This document shows positions 1 through 11,040 of a stretch of DNA of 64,000 nucleotides, one piece after another (the stretch's first letter is position 1; the number at the start of each line of letters is the position of its first letter). The stretch spans positions 124,001 to 188,000 of the forward strand of contig JANTQE010000017.1 of NCBI GenBank assembly GCA_032988195.1. The letters are read 5' to 3'. Source of the DNA: Arachnomyces sp. PD_36 (taxonomy: Eukaryota > Ascomycota > Eurotiomycetes > Onygenales > Arachnomycetaceae). The notes under the pieces were generated by a model. It was not told where the DNA came from. It did not search any database and saw only the letters and a program-made list of their open reading frames with translations. The position numbers and the translations under genes were made by a program.

Positions 1-919
1 AGGGAATCCGTTGGTCGGTAGCTGTGTAGGGGACGATGCTGTCAGTCAATCACCTGATAGCGCGACGGAATGGGGGGGCCTACAGAAGCGGAGATTCGAG
101 TGTCATGTTGACGGATGGGTCTCTCTCATATTACATGATCCAAGCGACAAGTAGGAGCTATGTTGTATCGAAGACGAAGAACGAGGAGAGGGTAATATTA
201 AGAGAAGATGGTGGTGAAAAGGGAATGCCTCGAGTGTTCATAGAATAGCAAAGATATCGATCGATACGAATTGGTGCGGCGGCGAGTCGGACAAGTCCTC
301 TTGTACCAGCTTCTCGTCACTTCTGCGCCGTATTTGCCTTGAGCGACTTTGAGATCGGAGACAGATGGTCTCACTTTGGGTTTACATCCCTTGCTTACAG
401 CTATATAATCTCGAACCTCTGTGGCTACCTGTCACTTTTCATGCTTAATGTATCCCCTTCCCGTCACCATCAATTGAGACTTTGAAGATACATCTCGTTG
501 AGGCTCTGACTGAGGCTCTTCCTCGGGCTTACATGATGATGACGGGAGAGGAAGAAGATAGTCTGGAACCGCGTCCTCGCCTAAAAGGGTTAAGCGTGGA
601 AACACCATCACGTGGAATCCGCCAAGACCGCCAAGACTTTCTACCGAGTTCGACCGAAGCTTCTCAGGAGGGAAATCCCGGACTTACCATTCTTCCGATC
701 CCGTGTTTTTTCTTTCCCTTAAACTTTTTTTTCTGCTGCAGAAAAAATTTCCTCCTTCTTCCTCTTCTTCTTCTCTTCTTCATCTTCATCCAACTCATCC
801 AGCAACATCCTCTCTTCATCCTTTCTCTGTTTTATTATCTCTTTTCGCCTGTGATATTTTAATTCTTTAAAAGTTCTTTTTATTTCTTTAATAACCAGGT
901 TGCCCTAATAACAAACACA
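1..919. promoter_or_regulatory. SSC1 upstream region
   Basis: No convincing gene is seen. Short open frames here lack family resemblance. The last 200 bases are strongly CT-rich on the + strand (about 700-850), as in many fungal core promoters and leaders, and lead into the Hsp70 start. A CACGTG core lies at 609-614. An isolated GAAGCTTC dyad at 656-663 is too short to call a heat-shock element. Confidence 0.5.
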
Positions 920-1691
920 ATGCTCTCATCCCGTCTCTCCCGTGCGGTAAGTACCTGAGCCCCTGAAGCTGCAGCGAGCTCTATCGCAGGAAAGCAAGCT
1001 TCAATACTAACGAGTCTGGCAATAGCTTCCACGCGCTACCTCCTCTTTCGCCCGTGCCCCAGCATTCAGAGCCCCAACCGCCTCATTGAGGAGATGGAAC
1101 TCAACGGAGGGTGGCGAGGAGAAGGTGAAAGGCCAGGTCATTGGTATTGATTTGGGTATGTGATAACCATCGAGCATCACTACAATGGACAATGGCTAAT
1201 TGGATGATAGGAACCACAAACTCCGCTGTTGCTGTGATGGAGGGCAAGACCCCCAAGATCATTGAAAACTCTGAAGGTAAGAAATTTTCACCTGTGGCCA
1301 TAGCTTTGGGCTATCGCAATCACCCATATGACCTCTATTAACTCTTCCTACAATAGGTACAAGGACAACTCCTTCCGTTGTCGCTTTTGCCCAGGATGGC
1401 GAGAGGCTCGTCGGTATTTCCGCCAAGCGTCAAGCCGTTGTCAACCCCGAGAACACCCTCTTTGCTACCAAGCGTCTCATCGGTCGTAAATTCACCGACG
1501 CCGAGGTCCAGCGCGATATCAAGGAGGTTCCCTATAAGATTGTCCAGCACACCAACGGTGATGCCTGGGTTGAGGCTCGTGGCCAGAAATACTCTCCCTC
1601 GCAAATTGGTGGTTTCGTCCTCCAGAAGATGAAGGAGACCGGTGAGGCCTACTTGAACAAGCCAGTCAAGAACGGTGTCGTCACTGTTCCT

Positions 1692-1732
<41 letters not shown>

Positions 1733-3170
1733 TGGTCAGATTGCTGGTCTCAACGTTCTCCGTGTCGTTAACGAGCCTACCGCTGCCGCTTTGGCTTACG
1801 GTTTGGAGAAGGAGGATGACCGTGTTGTCGCTGTCTACGATCTCGGTGGTGGTACTTTCGATATCTCCGTCCTTGAGATCCAGAAGGGTGTCTTCGAGGT
1901 CAAGTCCACCAACGGTGATACTCACCTTGGTGGTGAGGACTTTGACATCACTCTCGTCCGCCACCTTGTCCAGCAATTCAAGAAGGAGTCCGGTATCGAT
2001 CTCTCTAATGACCGCATGGCTATCCAGCGTATCCGTGAGGCTGCCGAGAAGGCCAAGATTGAACTTTCTTCCTCTCTCCAGACCGACATCAACCTTCCCT
2101 TCATCACTGCCGATGCATCTGGCGCCAAGCACATCAACTCCAAGTTGACCCGTTCTCAGCTCGAGGGTTTGATGGAACCTCTCGTCAGCCGCACTGTCGA
2201 GCCAGTCCGTAAGGCTCTCAAGGATGCCAACCTCTCCGCCAAGGAGATCCAGGAGGTTATCTTGGTCGGTGGTATGACCCGTATGCCCAAGGTTACCGAG
2301 TCCGTCAAGAGCATTTTCGGTCGTGACCCCGCCAAGTCGGTTAACCCTGACGAGGCCGTTGCCATTGGTGCCGCTATCCAGGGTGCTGTCCTCGCTGGTG
2401 AGGTCACTGATGTTCTCCTCCTCGATGTCACTCCCCTCTCTCTCGGTATTGAGACCCTCGGTGGTGTCTTCACCCGTTTGATCAACCGCAACACCACTAT
2501 CCCCACCAAGAAATCCCAGACCTTCTCCACTGCTGCCGACTTCCAGACCGCTGTCGAGATCAAGGTCTACCAGGGTGAGCGTGAGCTCGTCCGTGACAAC
2601 AAGATGCTCGGAAACTTCCAGCTCGTCGGAATCCCCCCTGCCCACCGTGGTGTTCCTCAGATCGAGGTCACCTTCGACATTGATGCCGACTCCATCGTCC
2701 ACGTCCACGCTAAGGACAAGTCCACCAACAAGGATCAGTCCATCACCATTGCCTCCGGCTCCGGTCTCTCCGACTCTGAGATCCAGAACATGGTTGACGA
2801 CGCTGAGAAGTATGGTGCTCAGGACAAGGAGCGCAAGGCTTCCATTGAGGCTGCCAACCGTGCCGACAGTGTCTTGAACGATACCGAGAAGGCTCTCAAG
2901 GAGTTCGAGGACAAGCTTGACAAGACCGAGGCCGACCAGATCCGCGAGAAGATCGCTACCCTCAGAGAGTTCGTTGCCCAGAGCCAGTCTGGTGAGGGCA
3001 CCGCCACCGCTGAGGAACTCAAGCAGAAGGTCGATGAGCTCCAGACCTCCAGCTTGACCCTCTTCGACAAGATGCACAAGGCCCGCCAGGAGGAGGGCAG
3101 CCAACAGCAGCCTCCTCAGGACGAGTCCGCTAAGCCCAACGAGGGTGGTGAGGGCGAGAAGAAGCAATAA
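920..3170 (+). CDS. SSC1: Mitochondrial Hsp70 chaperone (Ssc1/mortalin)
   Basis: Matrix Hsp70, the ATPase of the presequence-translocase motor and a general folding chaperone. Four exons: 920-946, 1026-1155, 1211-1276, 1357-3170; phases join exactly to give 678 residues, the usual Ssc1 length. Residues 1-36 form an Arg/Ser/Ala-rich presequence ending in RRWNST, a plausible MPP site. The nucleotide-binding domain opens with GIDLGTTNS (49-57); the linker is followed by a substrate-binding domain starting near TDVLLLDVTPLSLGIET. The C-terminus is Gln/Glu-rich and ends EGEKKQ, typical of mitochondrial rather than ER or cytosolic Hsp70 (no HDEL or EEVD). Introns are clustered at the 5' end. Codon use is strongly biased to C-ending codons, as expected for high expression. 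Identification is secure from sequence; function is from the family. Confidence 0.96.
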
Positions 3171-4706
3171 ACGGCCATTGAAACGAAAACGAGATTCTTG
3201 AAAAAAAGTCTCAACCCCCCTCGATCGATCAGTCACCTCATCTTCTCCTTACCTTCTACCATTGTATGATTGAATATTTCCTTTGTTTTTAGAGCTTCTT
3301 TATACCTTTTATTATTTCCTCTTTTTTTTATCCCAACAGGATCTGTACGCATATTGTGTTCCCCCGCATTCAGGGCGCTTTAATCATGGTGTCGGTGTTT
3401 TTGTTTTTCGCGCTATGTATTTCAAACCCTTTCTCTCTCAACCTTGTCTTCATATCTATTATCACACCATGGGAATGCGCGGGAAATGGATCGGGGCAGG
3501 TGCTTGATTGATTGATGCGGAGCGAGCGAGCGGCAGCAGCCAGCTCGAACTCGACTCTGCCAACTTTTTCCTTTTCTTAACTCATGAGCGCAAAAGCAAA
3601 TCTGTCTACACTTTGTAATTAAATAAGGGGGCCCAAGAAATCTACTACAGGAGTGGAGTGGGTTGGCGGTTGGAATCTGTGATAATAAAAATAGGAAATT
3701 CTCCTCTCTTCTGTTTGATAATTATTCTTCGCTCGTTCGTGATCTTGGTGTTTGCAAGGATGGAGGTCCCCATCACGTCTTTACTTGCTCATCCATGGAT
3801 TTCTCGGTGCCTCTCCCACGTCGGCACTTGAAATTAAGAATTGCTATCTACGTAGTAGGACGGCAAGGGCTCTTCCACTCTCTCTCATTTGTTCACTCTC
3901 CTTTGCTTTCCCTCAACACTTTTTCTTACCCTCTCTCAGGGCATCAGATGCCTTGAGAGACGTGCCCCCTCCCAGTGTTCTCAGCACGAAGCAGGGGTCT
4001 GTCTGGATCTCTCTCAGTCTACGAGTATACGTCTCTCTTTACTGACTACTGACCAAACGTCGAGACGATGCCAGACGAACGATTATTCAACCAAGTCTTC
4101 TCAGAAGTTGCTTTCTGAAACTGTGCATGTATACTAGTTTCCTTTGTCTTTCTGTAGCATAGAACCAGCTTAGCATGTCCCTATATCTCACGGGAGATGA
4201 CGAGAGGCGAGCTACGCCCGCGCCCCCTGGACGTTAAATAGAACAACAACAACAACGTGTGACGGCAAAGAAATATATACAACTTAGGTGCCAGCTTTAT
4301 TCGGGGCTTCCTAGACGAATTGAAGGAAAACAATCGAACATGAACGAACCATTTACCTGGTCTAACTAAAATATATATATCGGGGCCTGTCGAAGAGATA
4401 CATTCCTGCTCGAAATTCCAACCCCCTCTCCACCCCCATACAAAATATACGCTTAAAAACAAAAGCCCCACCCCTCAAAATATATGTCGGAAATTGAGCT
4501 GTAGGCTCATCAGTGCGACCCTAGGAATGGGTAGAGAATGGGCCGATATGGAACACGTGATTTAGGGATAGGGGAGTTGCCCACCTATTTTATATGGAGG
4601 ATTCCTGTATATTAATCAACAACCAACCTCTTCTACACCTCAGTTCAGTCCGGCTTATCGTCAAGATGTGATCCTTCCCCCATCTCCTACAATATACACA
4701 TCAATC
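3171..4706. other. Convergent intergenic region, no gene seen
   Basis: Lies between the 3' ends of SSC1 (+) and the F-box gene (-). It must hold both 3' UTRs. I see only short frames without recognisable content and a small AAC-repeat at about 4230-4256. Confidence 0.5.
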
Positions 4707-6197
4707 CTAATCCCAATATCTGTAATAATTTATAATAGCAGCATCCGTAAGCTCAAACTTAACGCCCACAGCCTCACACGCCTTCCTCGCCCCTTCCGCA
4801 TCTTCCAGGACTTCCGGCCTAAGGTGCGGTTTCCGCCGCTTCATCCCCCGCCTCCTCGTACCATCTACCACCGGCGCCGGAGCATCTCTCTCCGACAAGC
4901 CATAACCTTCGATCACCAGAGTCTTCAGGTTAGGGACGACATTGAAATTCTCCTCGAGAAACTCTGCCAGCTCGAGTATGAAATGCGAGTACGCGCTTGC
5001 ATCGATGTCCGTGACGCGCAGGTTTTCGAGGGATTTGGGGAGAACGTCTGCGAGGTCCTGGAGGCGGAGTGAGTTGTAGGGATCTTCGTTGAGACCGTGG
5101 GGTATTCCGGATAAGTTGTTAAGTCGGAGGTGTATTGTTTTCAGGCGCGTGAACTCTGCGAGGGAGGGGCCGAAGACTTCGTCTTCGTTGTCGTGGCCTA
5201 TGGGGTAGTGACTGTCGTGGTAGTCCAGGTAGAGGGATTCGAGGGAGTGTTTAGCGGAGGAGAGGGATTGTGCGAATTTTTGCGGTTGGAACCCTTCGCC
5301 TGTGGTGCCGCCGTCGGCGTGCTCGTATCTGAAGGATTTGAGGTTCTTGCATAGTTGGATTTGGCTCTGCATGCCGTGGCAGGCGTTGCTTTCCGTGAAG
5401 GCTAATTCCGTGACGGAGGATGTGGGGGTTGTGGGTTTGGGGATGGGTTGGTAGTTGTGGGAGTCTTCCCCTTCGTAGCCCTCTGTGATCATGTGTCCGG
5501 TTACGGAGCGGAGAGAGGGGAAGGAGTAGAATGGTAGGAGGTCTTTGGCGTCGAGACCAGTTTCGGTATCCCACCATTCCACTGTGAGGTCTGTGAGATG
5601 CGTGAATGCAGGACGGGTGTCGAAGGGGGGTTCGCGCTTTGCGGCCTTGTCAAGCACAACAAATGGATGCCGCACGAATCCCGGGCTTGTGATATGCAGG
5701 CTTTCTATGTTTGGTAGGGAGAAAAGGATCAGAGCGATCCACGCATCTTCGTTCCCGGCAAGTATATCGGCCATCCAGGCGGCTTCCGCTTTTTCGTCAT
5801 GAGGAGAAGAGAGTGATTTCACAGCATCACGGACAAGCTCCTTGTCAAATTTAAGGCCATCATCTGGAGAGGGTAAGGGAGGTTCGGGGTCCTCCTCTCT
5901 GAACATGTCTTGCCAGTTATGCCACTCATAGTTTGCAGTGGTGTTCCAGCATTGAAGAGTGAGAGAGCGGACCCAGGATGCGAGGCGGGGTTTGCTTAGG
6001 AAAGTCTCAACCCAGCGGATGATGTTGTTTAGGCCCTGACCATAGAGCGTGAAGTTCTCGTAGACCAACGGTAGCACCATGTCACAGAGTGCGCGAGAGC
6101 AAAGTGCAAGGTTTCGTCTGTCGTCTGTAGATTTGACATACTGAGCGACATGAAGAGTTATTTCATAGGGGAGGGTTGATGATGTTGAAGATAGCAT
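4707..6197 (-). CDS. F-box / leucine-rich-repeat-like protein
   Basis: Single-exon gene of 496 residues. The N-terminus (residues 8-50, LPYEITLHVAQYV then NLALCSRALCDMVLPLVYE) has the hydrophobic spacing of a fungal F-box, which docks Skp1 in SCF ubiquitin ligases. The rest carries spaced Leu-rich stretches resembling degenerate LRRs (for example SLTLQCWN, LTDLTVEWW, LKTIHLRLNNL, LKTLVIEGYGL), the usual substrate-binding part of such proteins. A basic patch (RRRGMKRRKPHLRP) lies near residue 450. The start is the first ATG after an upstream non-coding stretch. F-box assignment is by pattern; the substrate is unknown. It belongs to the large, fast-evolving F-box set of filamentous fungi, so no symbol is given. 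Confidence 0.75.
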   Translation of the reverse strand: MLSSTSSTLPYEITLHVAQYVKSTDDRRNLALCSRALCDMVLPLVYENFTLYGQGLNNIIRWVETFLSKPRLASWVRSLTLQCWNTTANYEWHNWQDMFREEDPEPPLPSPDDGLKFDKELVRDAVKSLSSPHDEKAEAAWMADILAGNEDAWIALILFSLPNIESLHITSPGFVRHPFVVLDKAAKREPPFDTRPAFTHLTDLTVEWWDTETGLDAKDLLPFYSFPSLRSVTGHMITEGYEGEDSHNYQPIPKPTTPTSSVTELAFTESNACHGMQSQIQLCKNLKSFRYEHADGGTTGEGFQPQKFAQSLSSAKHSLESLYLDYHDSHYPIGHDNEDEVFGPSLAEFTRLKTIHLRLNNLSGIPHGLNEDPYNSLRLQDLADVLPKSLENLRVTDIDASAYSHFILELAEFLEENFNVVPNLKTLVIEGYGLSERDAPAPVVDGTRRRGMKRRKPHLRPEVLEDAEGARKACEAVGVKFELTDAAIINYYRYWD

Positions 6198-6773
6198 CGT
6201 CGGTGGCCCAGTTTCTCGCTCTTCTTGGTTATGGTATTATATTTCTTACTTCCCTTTCTCCGAGTGCTTTTCCTGAAGGTCCTAGAGAATTTTAGAAGGA
6301 GAGGAAACTTTTCTCTTCATAAACACGGCTGGTGAAGTTTTGGGGACTTTGAGAGCGATTGCGGGCCGTTCAAGGCATCAGCTCCAGGCAGATACATAAG
6401 GCTGTTAAAAGATGGGCCAATAATCGAAGCCTTCGATCGTGATCTGCGTCTCCCTCGTACCAACGTTGAGATGTATCTGCGAGGAAGAAGATAAGGGGTT
6501 CCTGGGACGAAACAAGAGAATCAACTCGGTTGTCGAGATATGTAACGGGGTATGCCTTAAATAATCCATTCCATAACGCCAATCCTACCCCTACCAAGCA
6601 GCGGAGATTCTCGTCAAGTGTCATGGGTTGGCAATGCCGTGGAATATCAGAGCAAAATTACGTTATTCATGAAAACTACACCCAGCTGTTAGAAGACCGA
6701 CTGTTCATATACAGTGTCTATCAGGTGAGTAAGGAAGATGCTTTTGCCAGAGGCCAAAGGCTTCGAAGAGTGT
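6198..6773. other. Intergenic, no gene seen
   Basis: Upstream side of the F-box gene. Only short overlapping frames on both strands, without recognisable protein content. It probably contains the F-box promoter near 6200-6400. Confidence 0.4.
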
Positions 6774-7008
6774 CTCTCGCGATACTGTTGTCCTTTCGTG
6801 ATGCTCTTGATCTCCCGCAGCGTTGCAGTTCTTCCGCGTTGCTCTTGCTCCCGCGGGATGCTATAGCTCTTTCGTGATGATGTTGCTCTTTCGCGATGCT
6901 CTGGTTCTTCCATGATGCTTAAACACTCCCGCGTTGCTATAGATCTTCCATGATACTTCTTCGACACTCTCACGATGGTCTTGATCTTTCGTGACGCTGT
7001 ATCGCGAT
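6774..7008. repeat. 19-bp degenerate tandem repeat (12 units)
   Basis: Reading the + strand in steps of 19 from 6774 gives twelve consecutive units with the shared pattern CTYYCGYGATGCTNTTGNT. Units start at 6774, 6793, 6812, 6831, 6850, 6869, 6888, 6907, 6926, 6945, 6967 and 6986. Units 10 and 12 are 22 and 23 nt; all others are exactly 19. Differences are scattered. The palindrome TCGCGA occurs in three units. The period is not a multiple of three, so this is not a coding repeat even though a frame stays open on the - strand. It looks like an old minisatellite. Confidence 0.8.
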
Positions 7009-8351
7009 CTTGCTCAGTATGACGATTACTAATGACATAAAATATCTGCAGCTGAATGAGAGTAGTTCACCAATAGAAAGTCAGCATCAGATTTCACTTA
7101 ACTTAAGTTTCTTTTTCTGATCTTCGTGCTTCGTATTAATAATTGAGAAATCAAATTTTTTTTTTCAAAGTCTGATGTTTTGCATTCTTCACTTCATTTA
7201 TTTTGTCTTTTGAGAAGTCAGATCTCGATTTTACATCTTTTTTTTTTGCGGGATTCTCTCGATCATCTGACATGAATGTAATACTGATTGTCTTCTCTTC
7301 ACTTTGTTAAGTTTCATTTGACATTCGACGCTTTTATAAATTATATCTAAGTGAGCTCTTCTAATATCTTCTCTCTCTCGTCTTACTTTCAAACAGTTGA
7401 TCTTCCAGCTTCTTGTTGTGGCATCGAGGTTGGTACCTGAAGGCTACTTGCTGGCTAGATAGAGACTGGTGGTTGACTTTGGCTATTACTTCCCACGACA
7501 ACTTCTATCTCCCGCTGTTGAACCCACAAAACCGGCCAGTTCTTCCTGCGAGTGTCTTCACTTTCCTTTCTCTTTTCTTGGAGAAGCTTCATGTCAAGAT
7601 AGAGACTGTGGAAGACTCAGATACCATCTTATTCGGTCCTCTTCTACTCTTGCTTGAGGTGACTTTCTACTTCAACATCTCCCCTTCTTCCACTTCGACT
7701 GTCAATTGAAGACCCATTCCCGGCCCTTTCGCAGACTCGCAGTATCGCTCATTAGAGACGAAGCATGTCAAGAGTTTAGCTGAACTTCTCAATTCATCGA
7801 ACTCCAGATCGTTGCTCTTATCCCTTCATCCTCTTCTCTTTCTGATCTGGAAACTGCAACTTGTCGAAAACTACGACCTCGATTGGACTTCAATACATCA
7901 TCAATAGTAGCAACGTCGTTGACCAAGCTATTCAATCTCGTGTTGGTATTTGGGAGAATATCGATTGATCTCATTGTCGCCCAGATCTTCACGTTTCTCC
8001 AAAATCAGCCGTCGCGAGGTCATTCTCTGCAGAAGCTAAGCTCCTCGTCGCATTGAATCGCAGGCTGCTGGATCTATTGAGCTCATTGACTAGAGAGCCC
8101 GCCCATCAACATCAATAAGGTAAAATAATGCTCTCTCTCTTTCTTTCTCTCCCTTCATGTCTACCCACATCACTGTCCAAATTCTCTTATATATACCTAC
8201 TTATATATACCCTTCTCTCCGGGCTTCTTGTTTCCTGCCTCTTGTAACTCTCACCTTCTTCACTCCCATCTTCTCACCCTCCTTTTTCCTCACATCTTAC
8301 TCCATTTTACCCACTGCACCTTTCAGACAAGCACCAAGGAACCCAAGAGAA
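7009..8351. other. Intergenic, AT-rich, then CT-rich leader
   Basis: 7010-7400 is AT-rich with poly-T runs; 7400-8100 has short frames with no family content; 8130-8350 is strongly pyrimidine-rich and likely the promoter and leader of the C2H2 gene that starts at 8352. No RNA gene or mobile element was recognised. Confidence 0.45.
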
Positions 8352-10314
8352 ATGTCTTCGTCGGGCACTTTGTCCCTAGACGGGAACTCACCCTTGTTTT
8401 GCTCTTCCGGGGAGCCACCCTCCCCAGATAGGTACCTGTCTTCGAATGCGACAGGTTGCCCCATGCTCCTTGGGGAGGCCCCGGTGTATAAGGCCTTCCT
8501 GTATGATACTTGCCTTTGATTCTTGCTGTGTTTTTTTTTTTTTTTTAAATTTGCTGCGTATAACACATTTTCGCTATTCCCAACCTGGAGTCATTTGCCT
8601 CAGAGTCACCCTGTTTCCGACATTTTCAAAACCATGGCTGACCATTATTCAGATACAGAGGAAGGCCAGCGGCTATCAACCCGGAATTTGACCGCAGGCA
8701 ACTCGACAACTCCTTCCCCTACGACGGGGACCAGAGCGACTCCGGATCATCGACGATGTCAGGACCGAGCACCAACCCTGGCCACCAGCTGGCAACCTCG
8801 GGCTTTGAGCCCATAGTGCCCCAGAACACGCACTTGGAGCTTGAGAGGATCGAGGTCCGCCTCCGGGAGTTGGAGGAGGAGGAAGAGAGACGCAACGGGG
8901 CGCGGACCTCGGTCCTCCTCGTCCGTCGCGACCACGACGCCTTCATTGCGGCGAAACGGAAGCGGGAGGACGATGAGTTCCGTGAGATCACGGAGAGGGC
9001 AGAGGCGGAGGAAGTGGTAAGGATCCTATTATACTCTGGCCTTCAGCCTGTTTGTCCCATTGCCACTTCATGCCCATACTAACCGACCGTATCAAGGAAC
9101 TACGGAGGAAGAGGAGGAGGATGAAGCGCGAGTCGATGGGGCTGTTTGTGTTCTCCCCGAAGAACTCTCCCGAAACCGAAACTTCCCCAATGACTGCTCC
9201 CGTCGAACCTCAAAAGCAAGGAATGGTTACCCTCCGCTATCAACCCAACTCCCAACCCAACTCCCAACCCGACTCGGCCATACCATCACCATTTCCTACC
9301 GAGGCCCCCCGTCCTTCTCTATACAACTCTGCCACCCACCGTAAATTTCCTGAACGGATTATACCCCGGAAACGTTCTCCACCGGCCACACCGGCCACGT
9401 CCGCTCGTCGAGGTGGAAGGCCATACACTATCAAGGATCGGGTGGGCTACGACAATCGTCATGGACCGGCTGACAGAATTGATCGCGAAGGTCGTGGAGT
9501 CTGGACTCGTCCTTCCGATGGTGTCCCGGTGAACATCGTCTGTCCCTTCCAGGACTGCAGAAAGAGCGACTATAGGACGGTTCACGGGTTCACTATCCAT
9601 ATGACGAGGTTCCATAAAGATAAGACTTCCAGAGGGCACTATCAGGTTCTCGAGATATTTGGTGTTCCTGTAGCCGATACCAATCCTCCTCAACCATCTC
9701 AGCCAGGGCATCCGGGTGCAGATAACCCCCTTCCCTCTTCCAACACTTCCGCTCGTGAGAACATTCAGAACGGCAGTAGTTTTACTCCCGCGAACCGTAC
9801 CCAGGGACACCCACCTCTCACCATCCAGCCACCTGCACAGAACGACAGCCAGAGCACACCCCAGAGCGGTACTGAGAGTACTACACACAGCTTCCCTCCC
9901 ATAAACGCCCAGTCTCCTTTCCAGAATGGGCATCAGACCAACAGCACCCACAACGCCACTGAGAACAGCAGCACCCAGAGCTACCCTTCCCGAAAAACCC
10001 ACTCACCTCAGAATCAATCTAATACCGAGAAACCCACACTATCTGCACTTCCAAACCGTACCTCGCAACCGATCCCGAACCAGAATCAAGGAGAGACGGA
10101 CGGATACCATCAAACTGATATCTTATACTCTGATAGCTCTGACAGCGAAGAGGATGACGATACTCCGCAGATCAAGATTGAAAAGGGTCTACCTGATGAA
10201 GATGAGACTGAGGATTTCCCTGCTGGACCTAAGTTTTCTAAGAAGGTTGATAAAGATGCTGATGAGCAACTTCGCGAGGCCGAGGACAAAGAGGCTCTTC
10301 CGGATGCGGAATAA
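8352..10314 (+). CDS. C2H2-type zinc-finger protein with acidic coiled coil
   Basis: Three exons: 8352-8431, 8653-9016, 9097-10314, giving 553 residues. Intron 1 (221 nt) has donor GTACCT and a CTGAC branch sequence 10-15 nt before its CAG acceptor; the phase (AG|A, Arg) joins SPPSPDR-type sequence to YRGRPAAINPEFDRRQLDN without a break. Intron 2 (80 nt) has GTAAGG and TACTAACC. Features: a highly charged helix (residues about 85-165, rich in Glu/Arg, likely coiled coil), a basic segment (RRKRRRMKR, possible nuclear signal), and one finger C297-x4-C302-x13-H316-x4-H321. A long Asn/Gln/Ser/Pro low-complexity stretch follows, then an acidic C-terminus. I do not recognise an ortholog; a nuclear DNA- or RNA-binding role is inference from the finger alone. 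Confidence 0.65.
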
Positions 10315-11040
10315 GCAAATGCGCTGAAGACTGGTCGACGCAATTGTCGACTCCGAGGTTTACATTATCAGTACGGTGCCATTGAGTGACAGATCAAACT
10401 CACGTTGAATTGACCCGGCTGTCCTACCTGCTATCTACTTTTGTTTCTCTTATAACTTCTTTCACTTTCCCTGCAATTTTCTTGGCCCTTTTCTGCACAA
10501 TATCCAATATCTTCTTCTCCCATTTCCTAATTATATTCCTTCGGTTCTGTACCATCATCAGCTATCTTCTCGTCAGACCCAGCTTTTCTTTAGTTCTATA
10601 TATTTTTACGTTCTTTTCTCAATTTTTTACTGCTAGCAAAGCAAGATGTGCCTGGTACACGCCGCTTCCATTTCTTTTACTTCTTCGAGTTTTATTCTTT
10701 TTCTTTTGAAAATGGTGTACCATATGGAGATGATAGGCTGGTTGGCTCCTTTCTTTTTTTCCTACAAGTATCATACCACGGGAAGTAGGGGATGGACGGA
10801 CGGATGGATGGAGATTGGTATGGAGAGGATTCTTTAGGTGGATTAATTAGTTCAGCTTTTTCCCCCTTTACTTCCCTTGCGCGCGAGGACGAGCATGCGG
10901 TTTTTCTTCATTTCTAGCAAGCTAATATTACTTCTCTCCTTCATTTATTTGACACACCAGCAAAGTTCTCATTCTCACACACAAAACCGATACATTCCAC
11001 CCCCCGCTACATACCCTATCTACTATCTACTACCTACTCC
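10315..11040. other. 3' region of C2H2 gene, no further gene
   Basis: T- and CT-rich sequence with a GGAC/GGAT short tandem tract near 10790-10812. No gene, RNA or terminator-like structure could be supported. Confidence 0.4.

Noticed and set aside
651..673. Possible heat-shock element before SSC1
   Set aside because: Only one GAAnnTTC dyad; neighbouring units in register do not match.
1338..3236. Long open frame antisense to SSC1 (over 600 codons, Leu/Val/Gly/Asp-rich)
   Set aside because: It is a mirror of the strongly C-ending codon use of SSC1; the + strand protein is unmistakably Hsp70 and the antisense product resembles nothing.
8634..8816. ATG of a 61-codon frame (MADHYSDTEEGQR...)
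   Set aside because: The ATG and branch sequence lie in the intron of a better three-exon model whose phases all match.
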